DNA from: Pholiota molesta
Lineage: Eukaryota; Basidiomycota; Agaricomycetes; Agaricales; Strophariaceae
DNA: 64,000 bases
Assembly (NCBI GenBank): GCA_014925825.1
Contig: JACGCK010000135.1
Span: 58,568-122,567, forward strand
Reading direction: 5' to 3'
In this document: positions 15,094 to 28,301 of the stretch, piece by piece
Layout of the letters: each line of letters begins with the position of its first letter
Numbering within the stretch: position 1 is the stretch's first letter
Position numbers and translations under genes: made by a program
The notes under the pieces: generated by a model
Databases searched by the model: none
Told to the model about the DNA's origin: nothing
The model's input: the letters and a program-made list of their open reading frames with translations, nothing else

Positions 15094-15737
15094 TTTCTCT
15101 CTCTCAAAAAAAGGACGGCGGTCCTTCTATATTCGTTGCTTCATTTAGGTTATGTATCCGTTTTTTTCCACACATCTATCCCATCAAATATACACGCAAG
15201 TCAATCAATTCGGGGTTTTATTATGGTTGTTGTAGAGTCGTAGAGTAGAGTTTGAATCGCAATGGGACAAACTTATATTACAACTTAGATTAAATAAAGT
15301 GAGCATGGACTCGTATCCGTAGTTTTATCCGTAGATTTTCCTGTAGCAATAGTTTTGTGTTATACGTGCATTTTTATTGTATGTATCTGTATCTGTATCT
15401 GTATCAAATATTAAAATGCATTCCGTTATTTCGTGTCGTCTATTGAGTTTAGCTAGTGAAGCTAGTCAAGGATCATCTAAAGCTGGGTCTTGAAAAAATA
15501 GGAATGCAATCAAATGACGCGTTGTCTAAACGAGGCAGGTGATCCCATTACGCTGGGGACTCCCTTCACCCCATCCACACCCGTCTACGAACTCATAGAC
15601 TGTTTGAAGCCATTGGCGCTTGACCAATCTACCATAAACTCACCATAAACCTATACTTCTAACCTATCGAACCGCAAACCCATTACTTACGCCTTCCAAC
15701 GACTCCCTCTTGAAGTGAACTAGGCAAATCCAAAGCC
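15094..15737. other. intergenic region between URA2 and the Rab gene
   Basis: About 640 bases, AT-rich, with the URA2 3' untranslated region and a short hexanucleotide microsatellite. No coding signal. Confidence 0.55.
15383..15405. repeat. TATCTG microsatellite
   Basis: A hexamer repeated almost four times, in the 3' flank of URA2. It has no evident function. Confidence 0.8.
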
Positions 15738-16716
15738 ATGGCTCCAACTACCACGAGCGCAAACCAACCCATAAACGTGAAGATTCTTCTCATTGGAAAC
15801 TCGTCAGTCGGAAAATCAAGTCTGTTGCTTCGATTCTCGGACGAGCAGTGGCTGCCGGAGGACGAGAGCAGCGCGACAATTGGCGTGGACTTTCGGGTGA
15901 GTTGCTCTGTCCTGCTTGCTTTGCGGGGTGTTTCTGTGGCCAGATGGATGATGCCCCAGGAATGGTGTCTGCTAACGCTGTGTTCCAGGTGCATAAGATG
16001 GACATCAAAGGCAAGAAGGTCAAACTGAGCATATGGGTGTGTAATGGCGACATCCCTCTTCTTCCAGCGGCAACGCACACTTAACATGAACTTGAAATTG
16101 GACTCTGCACATAATAGGACACTGCAGGTCAAGAGCGCTTCCGGACTATCACATCTTCATATTATCGTGGTGCACAAGGAATCATCCTAGGTATTTGATT
16201 TATTTCTCTTATAGCCTTGTTAAGTGGATTAACTTCCTCTATCAATTCCAGTGTACGATGTAGCCAACCGCGAATCATTTGAGGCGCTGCCGCGGTGGTA
16301 CAGCGAGCTAGAAACATATGTGTCGAGCTCCGTTGTGAAGATCCTAGTGGGAAACAAAGTGGACAAGGTTCGTACACCATTGTCTTCCTCTCGCCGCATA
16401 ATGAACCTTGTTCCTAACACCTTTTCTCCACTTTCCAATGCAGGAATTCTCCCGCCAAGTACCCACGTCCGAAGCCGAGAAATTTGCCGCCCGGATGTCG
16501 TCCCTCTTCATCGAGACCTCCGCCAAGACCTCGATTGGCGTGAAAGAAGCTTTCACGGATGTTGTGGAGAAGATCCTCGACACGCCGGAGCTTTGGGATC
16601 AGAGTTCCGGTGGTGGGAGGCAAGGAACGGGCGGGGGAGGTGGAGGCATGCCGGGTGGTGTGCAGGTGGTTGGGCTGCACGATGAGCAGAAAGGGAGTGA
16701 TGGTTGCGCTTGCTGA
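15738..16716 (+). CDS. RAB18: Rab-family small GTPase, Rab18-like
   Basis: Membrane-trafficking GTPase of 222 aa. Exons are 15738-15896, 15989-16036, 16118-16190, 16252-16367 and 16444-16716. All nucleotide-binding motifs are present: P-loop GNSSVGKSS, switch I Thr in ATIGVDF, DTAGQE, NKVD and ETSAK. The C-terminus is a Gly-rich linker ending in CAC, a Cys-x-Cys signal for double geranylgeranylation. The opening NVKILLIGNSSVGKSSLLLR and the DTPELWDQ segment point to Rab18, which acts at the ER and lipid droplets. Rab1/Ypt1 is less likely because of the Rab18-type N-terminus. The long Gly-rich C-terminal linker is a fungal feature. Confidence 0.9.
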
Positions 16717-17210
16717 TCTTTTGTTCTTTTTCAATTTGGAGGGTGGAAGCTATCCATCCTCGTCTTTTCTTGGTGGACTCATCGGGTATACATGCTACAC
16801 AGCGATTAGAACACCTTCCCGGTCTTTTATGCCGATCATTTCACATTCCCTATCGATTACGTTACAACTTTTATTGCTTTCCCTACTCGTCATGACCTTA
16901 CGATCTCTTCCTTTTGTACATGAGCTCGGCTACAGCTTAGCATATTTTTCGTAGTACGCTTAATCTGAATGATCCATTAGAGTGGTTCTGTGAATAATTA
17001 CAGGCATTGGAATTTGGCACATTATGCCACCCTTAATTACTAGCACCAAACTGGGAGGGTATATCATGTTGGTATTATCTACACCGTATATAGATATGTA
17101 CATTTTGAGTTTATTCAGATTCCATGCTAACGAAAGATCGCCTCTTACCGAGCCCAGTGAGCTTGAGAATAAAAGTAAAAAGCCCACGAACGAAGCCAAA
17201 AAATTGGCGC
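16717..17210. other. convergent 3' flanks of Rab18 and the sulfhydrylase gene
   Basis: About 490 bases between the ends of two converging genes. It should hold both polyadenylation regions. I see no gene. Confidence 0.55.
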
Positions 17211-20098
<2,888 letters not shown>

Positions 20099-21140
20099 AT
20101 GTCTGGCAATAATCCATCTGAATTGGACACTGTCAACAGTGACGCGGAGGCAGCAAGGCTGCAGCCTTCGACGGCACATATTGGTGATTCGTTAAATCCA
20201 TTTCCTCCTGGGTGCGTATTCACCTTGTTCTCTTCTTGACGTATTTTGAATTAGAGGTTCAGAGGCAACGCAGACGGTAACCCGTTTGCCACTACGCAGA
20301 GCAAAGATGGCATGCTAGCTCGCAATGTTGAAGAGCAAAGCAATGACCACACAAAGAACGTGGACGGAGCTTCGTCCACCGTTGAAGTGCAGAAGTATGT
20401 GGTGTTTATCCGATATACCTCTCGACAGGCTGGCTTATCGGGAGCGCAGTAATCTGGCGCTCGGAAATCCTGGTCAGCAGAATTCGATACCCGGACCAAC
20501 TGGGGATCTAGTCACAGATATCTTTGTCCATGCTAAGACTGCACCGTGAGTGTACTTATACTTTGCTGCGCCCCATCCGCACTTGACCTCCAGTTCATTT
20601 GCAATCGAATACCCACTCATTGTTTACTGGCAGAGATCCGACTCCGGAGCAAGAAGCACAGGCAGTTTCCCGTGTTGTCACCTTCTGGCGCAACGGATTC
20701 GAATTCAACGACGGCGAGCTGCGACGGTACGATGACCCGGTTCAGACCAGAATTCTGGAAGAAATTAATACGGGGTGCGTTATATCGCAATGATAATAAT
20801 TGACTCCCCCATGTTATGGGGTCGTTTCGAACCTTCTGATCACTTCACTCACATTATGATGTCCAGATCTGCACCGGCTTCAGCGTTAAATGTCCTCCCT
20901 GGGCAGTTAGTGGAAATGCGTATCATGAATCACATTAATGAGGACTATGTGCCGCCGAAGGTGGCGACACCACCAACCGTAGTAGCAACAAATCAACCAC
21001 AAGGGAAGAAACCCCCTACATTGATGAACCCGCCTAAAAGAACAAAGGCGCATAGAAGGGGAAACCCTAGCAGTCGTGAGAGTGGGTCAAAGTGGACTAT
21101 CCAATCTGTGTTACAGTGTATAGGATGTTCCTGTTTCTAG
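20099..21140 (+). CDS. truncated p47/Shp1 paralogue: SEP domain without UBX domain
   Basis: A paralogue of the intact gene at 34506, with exons 20099-20211, 20263-20394, 20429-20545, 20634-20774 and 20867-21140 (258 aa). Splice phases match the intact gene. Residues about 132-206 form an SEP domain (FWRNGFEFNDGELRRYDDP, LNVLPGQLVEMRI, EDYVPPK), which in p47/Shp1 helps bind the AAA ATPase Cdc48/p97. The UBX domain that docks on Cdc48 is absent. From base 21067 the reading frame runs into sequence that, at the intact locus, is non-coding DNA upstream of p47 (34305-34381), so about the last 24 residues are chimeric. All splice sites are intact, so it may be expressed. An in-frame ATG also lies at 20096. 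It could equally be a decaying duplicate. Confidence 0.65.
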
Positions 21141-21143
21141 GTC
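21067..21143. repeat. 77-bp repeat, left copy (breakpoint of the truncated p47 gene)
   Basis: Aligns base for base, with about ten substitutions, to 34305-34381, which lies between kinase D and the intact p47 gene. Here it abuts the coding part of the truncated p47 paralogue and supplies its last codons and stop. Confidence 0.8.
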
Positions 21144-21725
21144 ATTGAATGTTGGAGTATGTAGTTGTGACAATATACATTCTTCATTTTTGATGTAGAA
21201 AAGACAAAAAGAATTAGATTCAATTCTTATCTGTACCTTGAGCACTAATTGCTTGATAGTAAGTATGACACCTACACAGAGTTTGAATGGTTATTGTTGA
21301 ATCAATGTAACAATGCCAGTTTGAAATACTTGAAAAAATGTGTACGTGAAGAGCGCCATGCAACATTCAACAGTCAAAGAATAGAGGGTATCATAGAATA
21401 TATATGTGTGGATTTAATGGATACGAGATGGATATGATTCCGACAAAGCAAAGCGGTGCAAAACAAATCAGCAACAACGACAGCATGAAAAACACAATTC
21501 AAAGCAAAGGAGAGAATATGCCTGAGGCAACCTGCACCCTATCTACTTCCCTTTCCCTTTTCGGGTTGATCTCCTCAACGTGTTCTAACCACGATATGTC
21601 AGTATATGAATAATGGATGGCATGTCAAAATCACACACAGATGCAGGATCGGATTCGGGTTGCGGCCCCTTTGCTCTCTTTGACGACGTCTGGAAGGGAA
21701 AAAATCAGGAAGCGAAACAATCAAC
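21141..21725. other. 3' flank of FunK1 copy A
   Basis: About 580 bases. From about 21396 the sequence is the conserved downstream flank found behind all four kinase copies (also near 24680, 27975 and 31275). No gene of its own. Confidence 0.6.
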
Positions 21726-24450
21726 TCATACGGCAAAAAATCCACGCACCGATTCAGGTTCTGATCTTTCAGACGCCCTAGTGCGCTTGCTGCCACTACT
21801 TGACTGCGTGGGCACGCTGCTGGCACTACTGGACGCCGTGCGCAGGCTACTAGAGCTTCGAGGGACCAAACTCGTTCGCAGACCAGATGAATCTGCTGTC
21901 GTCGAACGAGTATGCGGACGGCTTGATGAAGGTGGTGGCATTGAGTCATCATCCGAAAAGGGTGCTGGGCTATTGGACTGCGAGGAAGACTGAGACGAAG
22001 TGATTGTGTCAGAACGTATCCTCTGGAGTTGAATATTCGGAATGGAGGTTTGAGAAGAAGTGACGTTTTTTGGGCATTTTCGAGGGTTGTCAGCCTTGAG
22101 CAGGTTCATGAATGGTTCCTTTTCATTTTTGATGATGAAATTCAAGATATGACGTTGGAATACCTCGTGAGCGAAATCGAAATGCTTGTAAGGTTCTTGC
22201 GTTGCCCAGTGCATATCGCTTGCGAAAACTCCCCCGACGTGCGCCAGTAATTGCTGCAGTTCTCTATAGCCCGGATTTAACGAGTCTGGTTGTATGCTAT
22301 AGGGCCTGTAGTCAGCGTCTGAATCGGTCAAGAGCGACCATAATGAGGAAGGTATTTCAGTCGGAGGAGTGCCAGAAGGGTAAGCCAACAACGCCCATCG
22401 CAAAAGTAGCCAGAAAGCGGACTCTGCATCGTGATAAAGTTCATGACGGAAGTCATTTTCATCTGCCGTATCAATCCAGGAAAGTTCGTAACCAGTAGAG
22501 TCCGGGAAACGTATTGAACGGTCAGGATGAGCAGCTTCGTATGCTGCGCGGACCTGTGCTGTAATCTGTGGTACACTTTTGTAGATGGCTGGAAAACCAG
22601 GAACGGCGTGAGGTCCGCCGTTCCGAATAGCTTTGGCCATGAATATGGTCGTACCCTGTGAGCGCGATTAGAACAGCACTGGCGAGATGAGAAGAAAAGA
22701 CGCACTGTTCGGTCCGTATGTGGCTTTTCGTTCACATTTGTTATATCTCCTCTATCGAAATCAACCAATAATAACGAGGTCTTCCGTCGGTCCACGCTAT
22801 GAGATAGTAAGCATCCACAACAAATCTAAAATAAATGAGTTGCCTTTTATCCATATCCAATAAGTGCGCAATAAAACAAGGCTGAGCTTTGACTCCTTCT
22901 GTCTGAACAGACGCCTCAGAAGACGATTCGACCAATGTAATCTCCTTTTTAACATTCTCAATGGGCTCTGGCATGTTCTCCAGAGATACTTTGACGAGAA
23001 CATTGCCCTCGCTTATGTCACGATGCAGAACTTTTCGGTTGATGTAGATGAAGCGAGTTGCTGTGGACAAATACGAGCATTAGAAAGGCAGATTTGTGAA
23101 TTGACCTGACTCACCCTCGAGCAGGTCGTAAATCGTCATCAACGCTTCTTTCGGAGTCTCTACATCCATCATATGCTTTCCAAAATCCGCCATACATATG
23201 CGAGTCTTCTCACGGCGACCCGATGAGACTACAGATCCGTCGGCTCGGTGAACCTGCTCGGCATATACAATACGAACGATGCCAGGAACATCTCCGCCGC
23301 TATGTATGTGGTCGATAACATCTTTCTCCGAGAAGCGGCGATCACCACGACGGTACTGATCCTTGATAACATGAACGGGTTTGTCTTCCACGATGGTAGG
23401 TTCCTTTAGGTTGACAAAGACGTGGGTCCGCTGACCACCAGATGGCGCAAGGTCGAAGATGTAGTAATTTTTGCAAGTGATAGTGGCAGGTGACGGACCC
23501 GGAATGTTCAAATCAATATTGAATAAGGTTCGACCTTTATCATCTCTTCCCTGCTTCCGTATGGTAGGGTCGACCATGAATGGGAGTGGGTCGTAAAGCC
23601 GCTTGACGAAAGCATAAAGGAGTTGTACACTTGCGGCCTTTTTCAATGGCAGCCGTGGGGTCCTCTTGATTTCCGTGCAGCTAACAATGAAGAGTGTGAC
23701 GCCGACGCTGTCGACGTACATTCCTTGGACGGCAACTCGGTCGGGTCGTGCTTGCAGCAGAAAATACGCATAAGACATCGCCTGGCGGGGTCCATCTGTC
23801 GCGTTCGTTCCTTCTGATTGTATTTCTATCGCGGCTTCCACATCTGACCAGTGGATGCTGTCGAGCATCGAACGCACAGCTACCGAGTCGGGTCTACAAT
23901 CGCTCCCAGTTGGATGCTGAAGAAGGCTGCGAGATTCCACATCGACGAAGTAAATCATATCTGCAGTACGCGTGAGTGGCTTGGTGATGTAAAAATGGCG
24001 ATGAATAACGCACCACCTGCATTAACCTCTTCATGCATCTTCTTACTGATATCGTACATGTACGTGCAAAAATCTTTTTTATAATCCTTATATTTAGACG
24101 AAATGCGGGTCTGCTTGAAGTCGTCCGAATTGTAGTCAAGTGCATTCCAGAACTCTGCCACCGGCATGTCCTGTGTCTCTGGAAGAGACGCTTGGACTAC
24201 TTTGCGGTCGCCTGATACCTGAGGTAGAACGTTTGACTTGCCGATGGGAGAGTATTGGCGCCCCTCGCCATGGTGGAAGAGTAAAGCAAGAGGTGTTGAT
24301 CGTCGTTGGCACGACCCACCACTCAAAAAGGGAAGATCACGTAAGCAAGGCGAGACGAGGCAAGACGACGGCGAGGATGATCCGAGAATGATACGGCAAG
24401 GTCAGCGCTCAGCACTTGCTCGTTTCCACGACCCCATGCACAGACTTGTA
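21396..24450. repeat. tandem FunK1 unit A
   Basis: First of four imperfect direct repeats of about 3.3 kb, each made of a conserved downstream flank and a minus-strand FunK1 gene. It is the most diverged unit in the kinase N-terminal half. Its last third (coding the C-terminus) is nearly identical to unit C. Confidence 0.8.
21726..24167 (-). CDS. FunK1-type fungal protein kinase, copy A
   Basis: Member of the fungal-specific FunK1 kinase family. Exons are 24167-24014, 23960-23115, 23060-22844, 22796-22706 and 22655-21726 (745 aa). Kinase features are a candidate ATP-site Lys in HVIKDQYRRGDRRFSEKDV, the catalytic loop VLHRDISEGNVLVK, DFD in place of DFG (LLLVDFDRG), and HELYHDAESAFWLLLRW of the C-lobe. 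An N-terminal domain precedes the kinase (RPDSVAV...IHWSDVEAAIEI) and a Ser/Pro-rich tail follows. The intron at 22797-22843 needs a GC donor (AAG then GCAACT) because T has become C; only this splice joins the HRD and DFD exons in frame. Compared with copy D, 34 bases are deleted after the ancestral ATG, so I start at the next ATG. Substrate unknown. Confidence 0.8.
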
Positions 24451-25002
24451 CATTGACGGCCATGGTTTTTGCATGGTTTGGCGATCTAGATCTGACGCCT
24501 CTTGCTCTCGGAGGCGACCCAGCAGACCCACTGCCATCAAACTGGGCACGGCCATCGTCCGCGCCACGAGTAAGTTACAGTAGCATTGGCGATTGGTCAA
24601 TCTGCCATTCTTGGTGGCATTTTGCATGCAACATCTGCTAGTCAAAGAATGCAGATGGTATAGATGGTATCGTAGGATAGATATGTGTGGATTTTATGGA
24701 TACGAGATGGATATGATTCCGACAAAGCAAAACGGTGCAAAACATATAAGCAACGACAACATGTAAAACACAATTCAAAGCAAAGGAGAGAATATGCCTG
24801 AAACAACCTGTACCCTGTCTACTTCCCTTTCCCTTTTCGGTTTGATCTCCTCAACGTGGTCTAATTCACGATAGGTAAGTATATGAATAATGGATGGCAT
24901 GTCCAAATCACGCACAGGTGCAGCATCGGATGCGGGTTGCGGCCCCTTTGCTCTCTTTGACGACGTCTGGAAGGGAAAAAATCAGGACACGAAACAATCA
25001 AC
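24168..25002. other. spacer between FunK1 copies A and B
   Basis: About 830 bases containing the remnant of copy A's ancestral start region (to about 24290), a fragment of the p47 gene and, from about 24680, the conserved 3' flank of copy B. No functional gene is supported. Confidence 0.55.
24503..24610 (+). pseudogene. exon-1 fragment of the p47/Shp1 gene
   Basis: Closely matches the first exon of the intact p47 gene at about 34547-34640 (both carry the run coding [14 protein letters not shown] and then APRV), with a few inserted bases before 'IGDWS'. There is no matching exon 2, SEP or UBX sequence next to it. It is a leftover of a duplicated kinase/p47 pair. Confidence 0.75.
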
Positions 25003-27974
25003 TCATACGGCAAAAAATCCACGCACCGATTCAGGTTCTGATCTTTCAGACGCCCTCGTGCGCTTGCTGCCACTAATTGACTGCGTGGGCACGCTGCTGG
25101 CACTACTGGACGCCGTGCGCAGGCTACTAGAACTTCGAGGGACCGAATTCATTCGCAGACCAGATGAATCTGCTGTCGTCGAACGAGTAGTACGCGGACG
25201 GCTTGATGAAGGTGGTGGCATTGAGTCATCATCCAAGAAGGGTGATGGGCTGCTGGACTGTGAGGAAGACCGTGACGAAGTGAATGTCCCCTCGATTAGA
25301 GGAAGTGTTCTGGCAACTTCAGAATAAGAATAGAGGGATGGTGCGCATGGTCGAGGGCTGTCAGCTTTGGGATGGTCCATGAATTCTTCATCTTTATTTT
25401 TGGTGATGAAATTCAAGATATAACGTTGGAATGCCTCGTGAGCGAAATCGAGATGCTTGTAAGGTTCTTGCGTTGCCCAGTGCATATCGCTTGCGAAAAC
25501 TCCCCCGACGTCCGCCAGTAATTGCTGCAGTTCTCTATAGCCCGGATTTAACGAGTCTGGTTGTATGCTATAGGGCCTGTAGTCAGCGTCTGATCCGGTC
25601 AAGACCGTCCATAATTCCGAAAATATTTCAGTCGGAGTATCGTCATCGACAGGGTAAGCCAATATTGCCCAACGCAAAAGTAGCCAGTAAGCGGACTCTG
25701 CATCGTGATAAAGTTCATGACGGAAGTCATTTTCATCTGCCGTACCAATCCAGGAAAGTTCGTAACCAGTAGAGTCCGGGAAACGTATTGAACGGTCAGG
25801 ATGAGCAGCTTCGTATGCTGCGCGGACCTGTGCTGTAATCTTTGGTACACTTTTGTAGACGGCAGGACCACCAGGGTGGCCGTGAGGTCCGCCGTTCCGA
25901 ATAGCTTTGGCCATGAATATGGTCGTACCCTGTGAGCGCGATTAGAACAGCACTGGCAAGATGGAGGAGAAAAGACACACCGTTCGTTCCGTGTGTGGCT
26001 TTTTCTTCGCATCTCTTACATCCCCTCTATCGAAATCAACCAACAACAACGAGGTCTTGCTGCGTAAATCCGCTCTATGTGATAGTAAGCATCCACAATA
26101 AACATGAGATAAACGGCTTACCTTAGATTTGGATTCAACAAGCGCCCAATAAAACAAGGCTGAGCTTTGACTCCTTCTGTCTGGACAGACGCCTCAGAAG
26201 ACGGTTCGGCCGATGAAGTCTCCTCTCCAACATTCTCAGCCTCCTCTTTGACATTCTCAACGGGCTCTGGCGTGTTCTCCAGAGATTGTTTGACGAGAAC
26301 ATTGCCCTCGCTTATGTCACGATGCAGAACTTGTTGGTTGATGTAGATGAAGCGTGTTGCTGCGGACAAATACGAGTATTAGAAAGGCAGATTTGGCCAA
26401 ATTGACTTGACTCACCCTCGAGCAGGTCGTAAATCGTCATCAACGCTTCTTTGGGAGTCCTTACGTTCATCATATGCGTTCCAGAATCCACCATACATAT
26501 GCGAGTCTTCTCACGGCGACCCGATGAGACTACAGATTCGTCGGCTCGGTAAACCAGTTTGGGATATACAATACGAACAATGCCAGGAACCTTTCCGTCA
26601 CTAATTATGTGCTTGATAACATCTTTCTCCGAGAAGCGGCGATCACCACGACGGTATTGATCCTTGATAACAAGAGCGGGTTGGCCGTTCCCGAGACCAC
26701 GAGATGGCGCACAGTCAAAGATTCGGTAACCTTTGCAACTGGTAGGTGGCGAATTCGGAGTCTTCAATTCAATATCGAATAAGCTTTGACCTTTCAAATC
26801 TTTTCCCCTCTTCCGTATGGTAGGGTCGACCATGAATGGAAGTGGGTCATAAAGCCGCTTGACGAAAGCATAGAGGAGTTGCACGTTTGCGGGTTCTGCC
26901 AATGACAGCTGTTGGGTCCGCTTGATTTCCGTGCAGCTAACCAGGAAGAGTGTGACGCCGCCTTTGTCGACATACATGCCTTGGACGGCAACTCGGTCGG
27001 GTCGTGCTTGCAGCAAAAAGTACGCATAAGCCATCGCCTGGTGGGGTCCATTTGTTGAGTTCGTTCCTTTTGAATGGATTTCTATCGTCGCTTCCACATC
27101 TGACCAGTGGATGTCCTTGGCCATCGAACGCACAGCTACAACGTTGGGTCTACAATTGCTCTCAGTAGAGTATTGTAGAAGCTTGCGAGATTCCACGTCG
27201 AGGAAGTAGATCTCTGCAATACGCGTGAGTGGCTTGGTATGAATAAACGGCAATGAAATAGCGCACGATCTGCATGAAGCTCAACACAAATCTGCGCACT
27301 GATATCGTTCATGTACTTGACAAAATCTTCTTTTGCATCATATTTATCCAGAGGGCTGGCCTGCTTGAAGTTGTCCGAATTATAGAAAAGTGCATCCAAG
27401 AACTCCGCCACCGAAAGGTCGACCATCTCTTCGGTGTCTTCCTTTGGGAGAGACGTTTGGACTACTTTGCGGTCGCCTCAGCTGAGGCCTGATGTGGAAC
27501 AACGGTTGAGTTTCTGATGGGAGAGAATTAGAGCCTTGCGAGCGAAGGGCTCGGAGCGTCTGTTGGAGTGCTCGCCATGGTGGAAGAGTTATACATAGCT
27601 CCTCCATCCACTCAGAAAGATGGTTCACGCTGCTGACGTAATCGACCGTCATAAGGTGACCAACAAGTGCTGGAAAATCAACACGTACCCTTTTTTGGGC
27701 TCGACACCGAAAAAAGAGCTTTGTGTCCATATATCTGGGTCAATTTTCCCTGGACGCCGTCCTCGCCAAGTTATTTAAATCCTGTGCAACATGACATGCG
27801 CTTTGCGCCCATCGGGGCATTTTCGAGCTGAGAAAATCTGGGCAGTGTCTCTGGAGTACTTCAGTCTTGATAGAGAGTGAATTGACGAGGCTATTGCACA
27901 GGTGAAGTGATGGAATGAGGGGAATGCAATGAGCATTGAAACAAAGGTATAGACAGAATACAGATGGCATTGTA
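24680..27974. repeat. tandem FunK1 unit B
   Basis: Second 3.3-kb unit. From about 26489 to 28200 it is almost identical to unit C, including an identical tract of about 680 bases in the kinase coding region. Confidence 0.85.
25003..27426 (-). CDS. FunK1-type fungal protein kinase, copy B
   Basis: Exons are 27426-27267, 27213-26416, 26359-26122, 26074-25981 and 25929-25003 (738 aa). It retains the candidate ATP-site Lys (LVIKDQYRRGDRRFSEKDV), HRDISEGNVLVK, LLLVDFDRG and HELYHDAESAYWLLLRW, so the catalytic residues are intact. The first intron (27214-27266, 53 nt) uses GTGCGC as donor; without it the frame breaks. Upstream of the chosen ATG, codons matching copy D's N-terminus contain a stop (CAA to TAA, codon 17) and an eight-base insertion, so the first 50 or so residues of the ancestral protein are lost and the ATG at 27426 (MVDLSVAEF) is the likely start. 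Its segment after the kinase core differs from that of copies A and C. Substrate and pathway are unknown. Confidence 0.78.
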
Positions 27975-28301
27975 GTGTATATATGTGTGGATTGTATGGA
28001 TATGAGAACAGATATGATTCCGACAAAGCAAAACGGTGCAAAACAAATAAGTAACGACAGCATGAAAGACACAATTCAGAGCGAAGGAGAAAATATTCCT
28101 GAGATGACCTGCACCCTGTTTACTTCCCTTTCCCTTTTCGGCTTGATCTCCTCAACGAGGTCTAACCACGATATGTTAATATACGAATAATGGATGGCAT
28201 GTCCAAATCACGCACAGGTGCAGCATCGGATGCGGGTTGCGGCCCCTTGCTCTCTTTGACGACGTCTGGAAGGGAAAAAATCAGGACACGAAACAATCCA
28301 C
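27427..28301. other. spacer between FunK1 copies B and C
   Basis: Holds copy B's broken leader codons, a probable minus-strand promoter (AT-rich TTTAAATA on the minus strand near 27770) and, from about 27975, the conserved 3' flank of copy C. A hydrophobic minus-strand frame of 110 codons occurs here and again in the next spacer, but has no protein-family support. Confidence 0.5.

Noticed and set aside
23961..24013. Apparent minus-one frameshift between the N-terminal and main parts of kinases A, B and C
   Set aside because: Explained by a 53-nt intron with GTGCGT or GTGCGC donor and TGCAG acceptor, present at the same place in all copies.
27740..28074. Hydrophobic minus-strand frames in the spacers (also 31035-31367)
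   Set aside because: They recur only because the spacer itself is duplicated, and they overlap the 3' flank repeat. Overlapping frames are equally open and none has a family signature.
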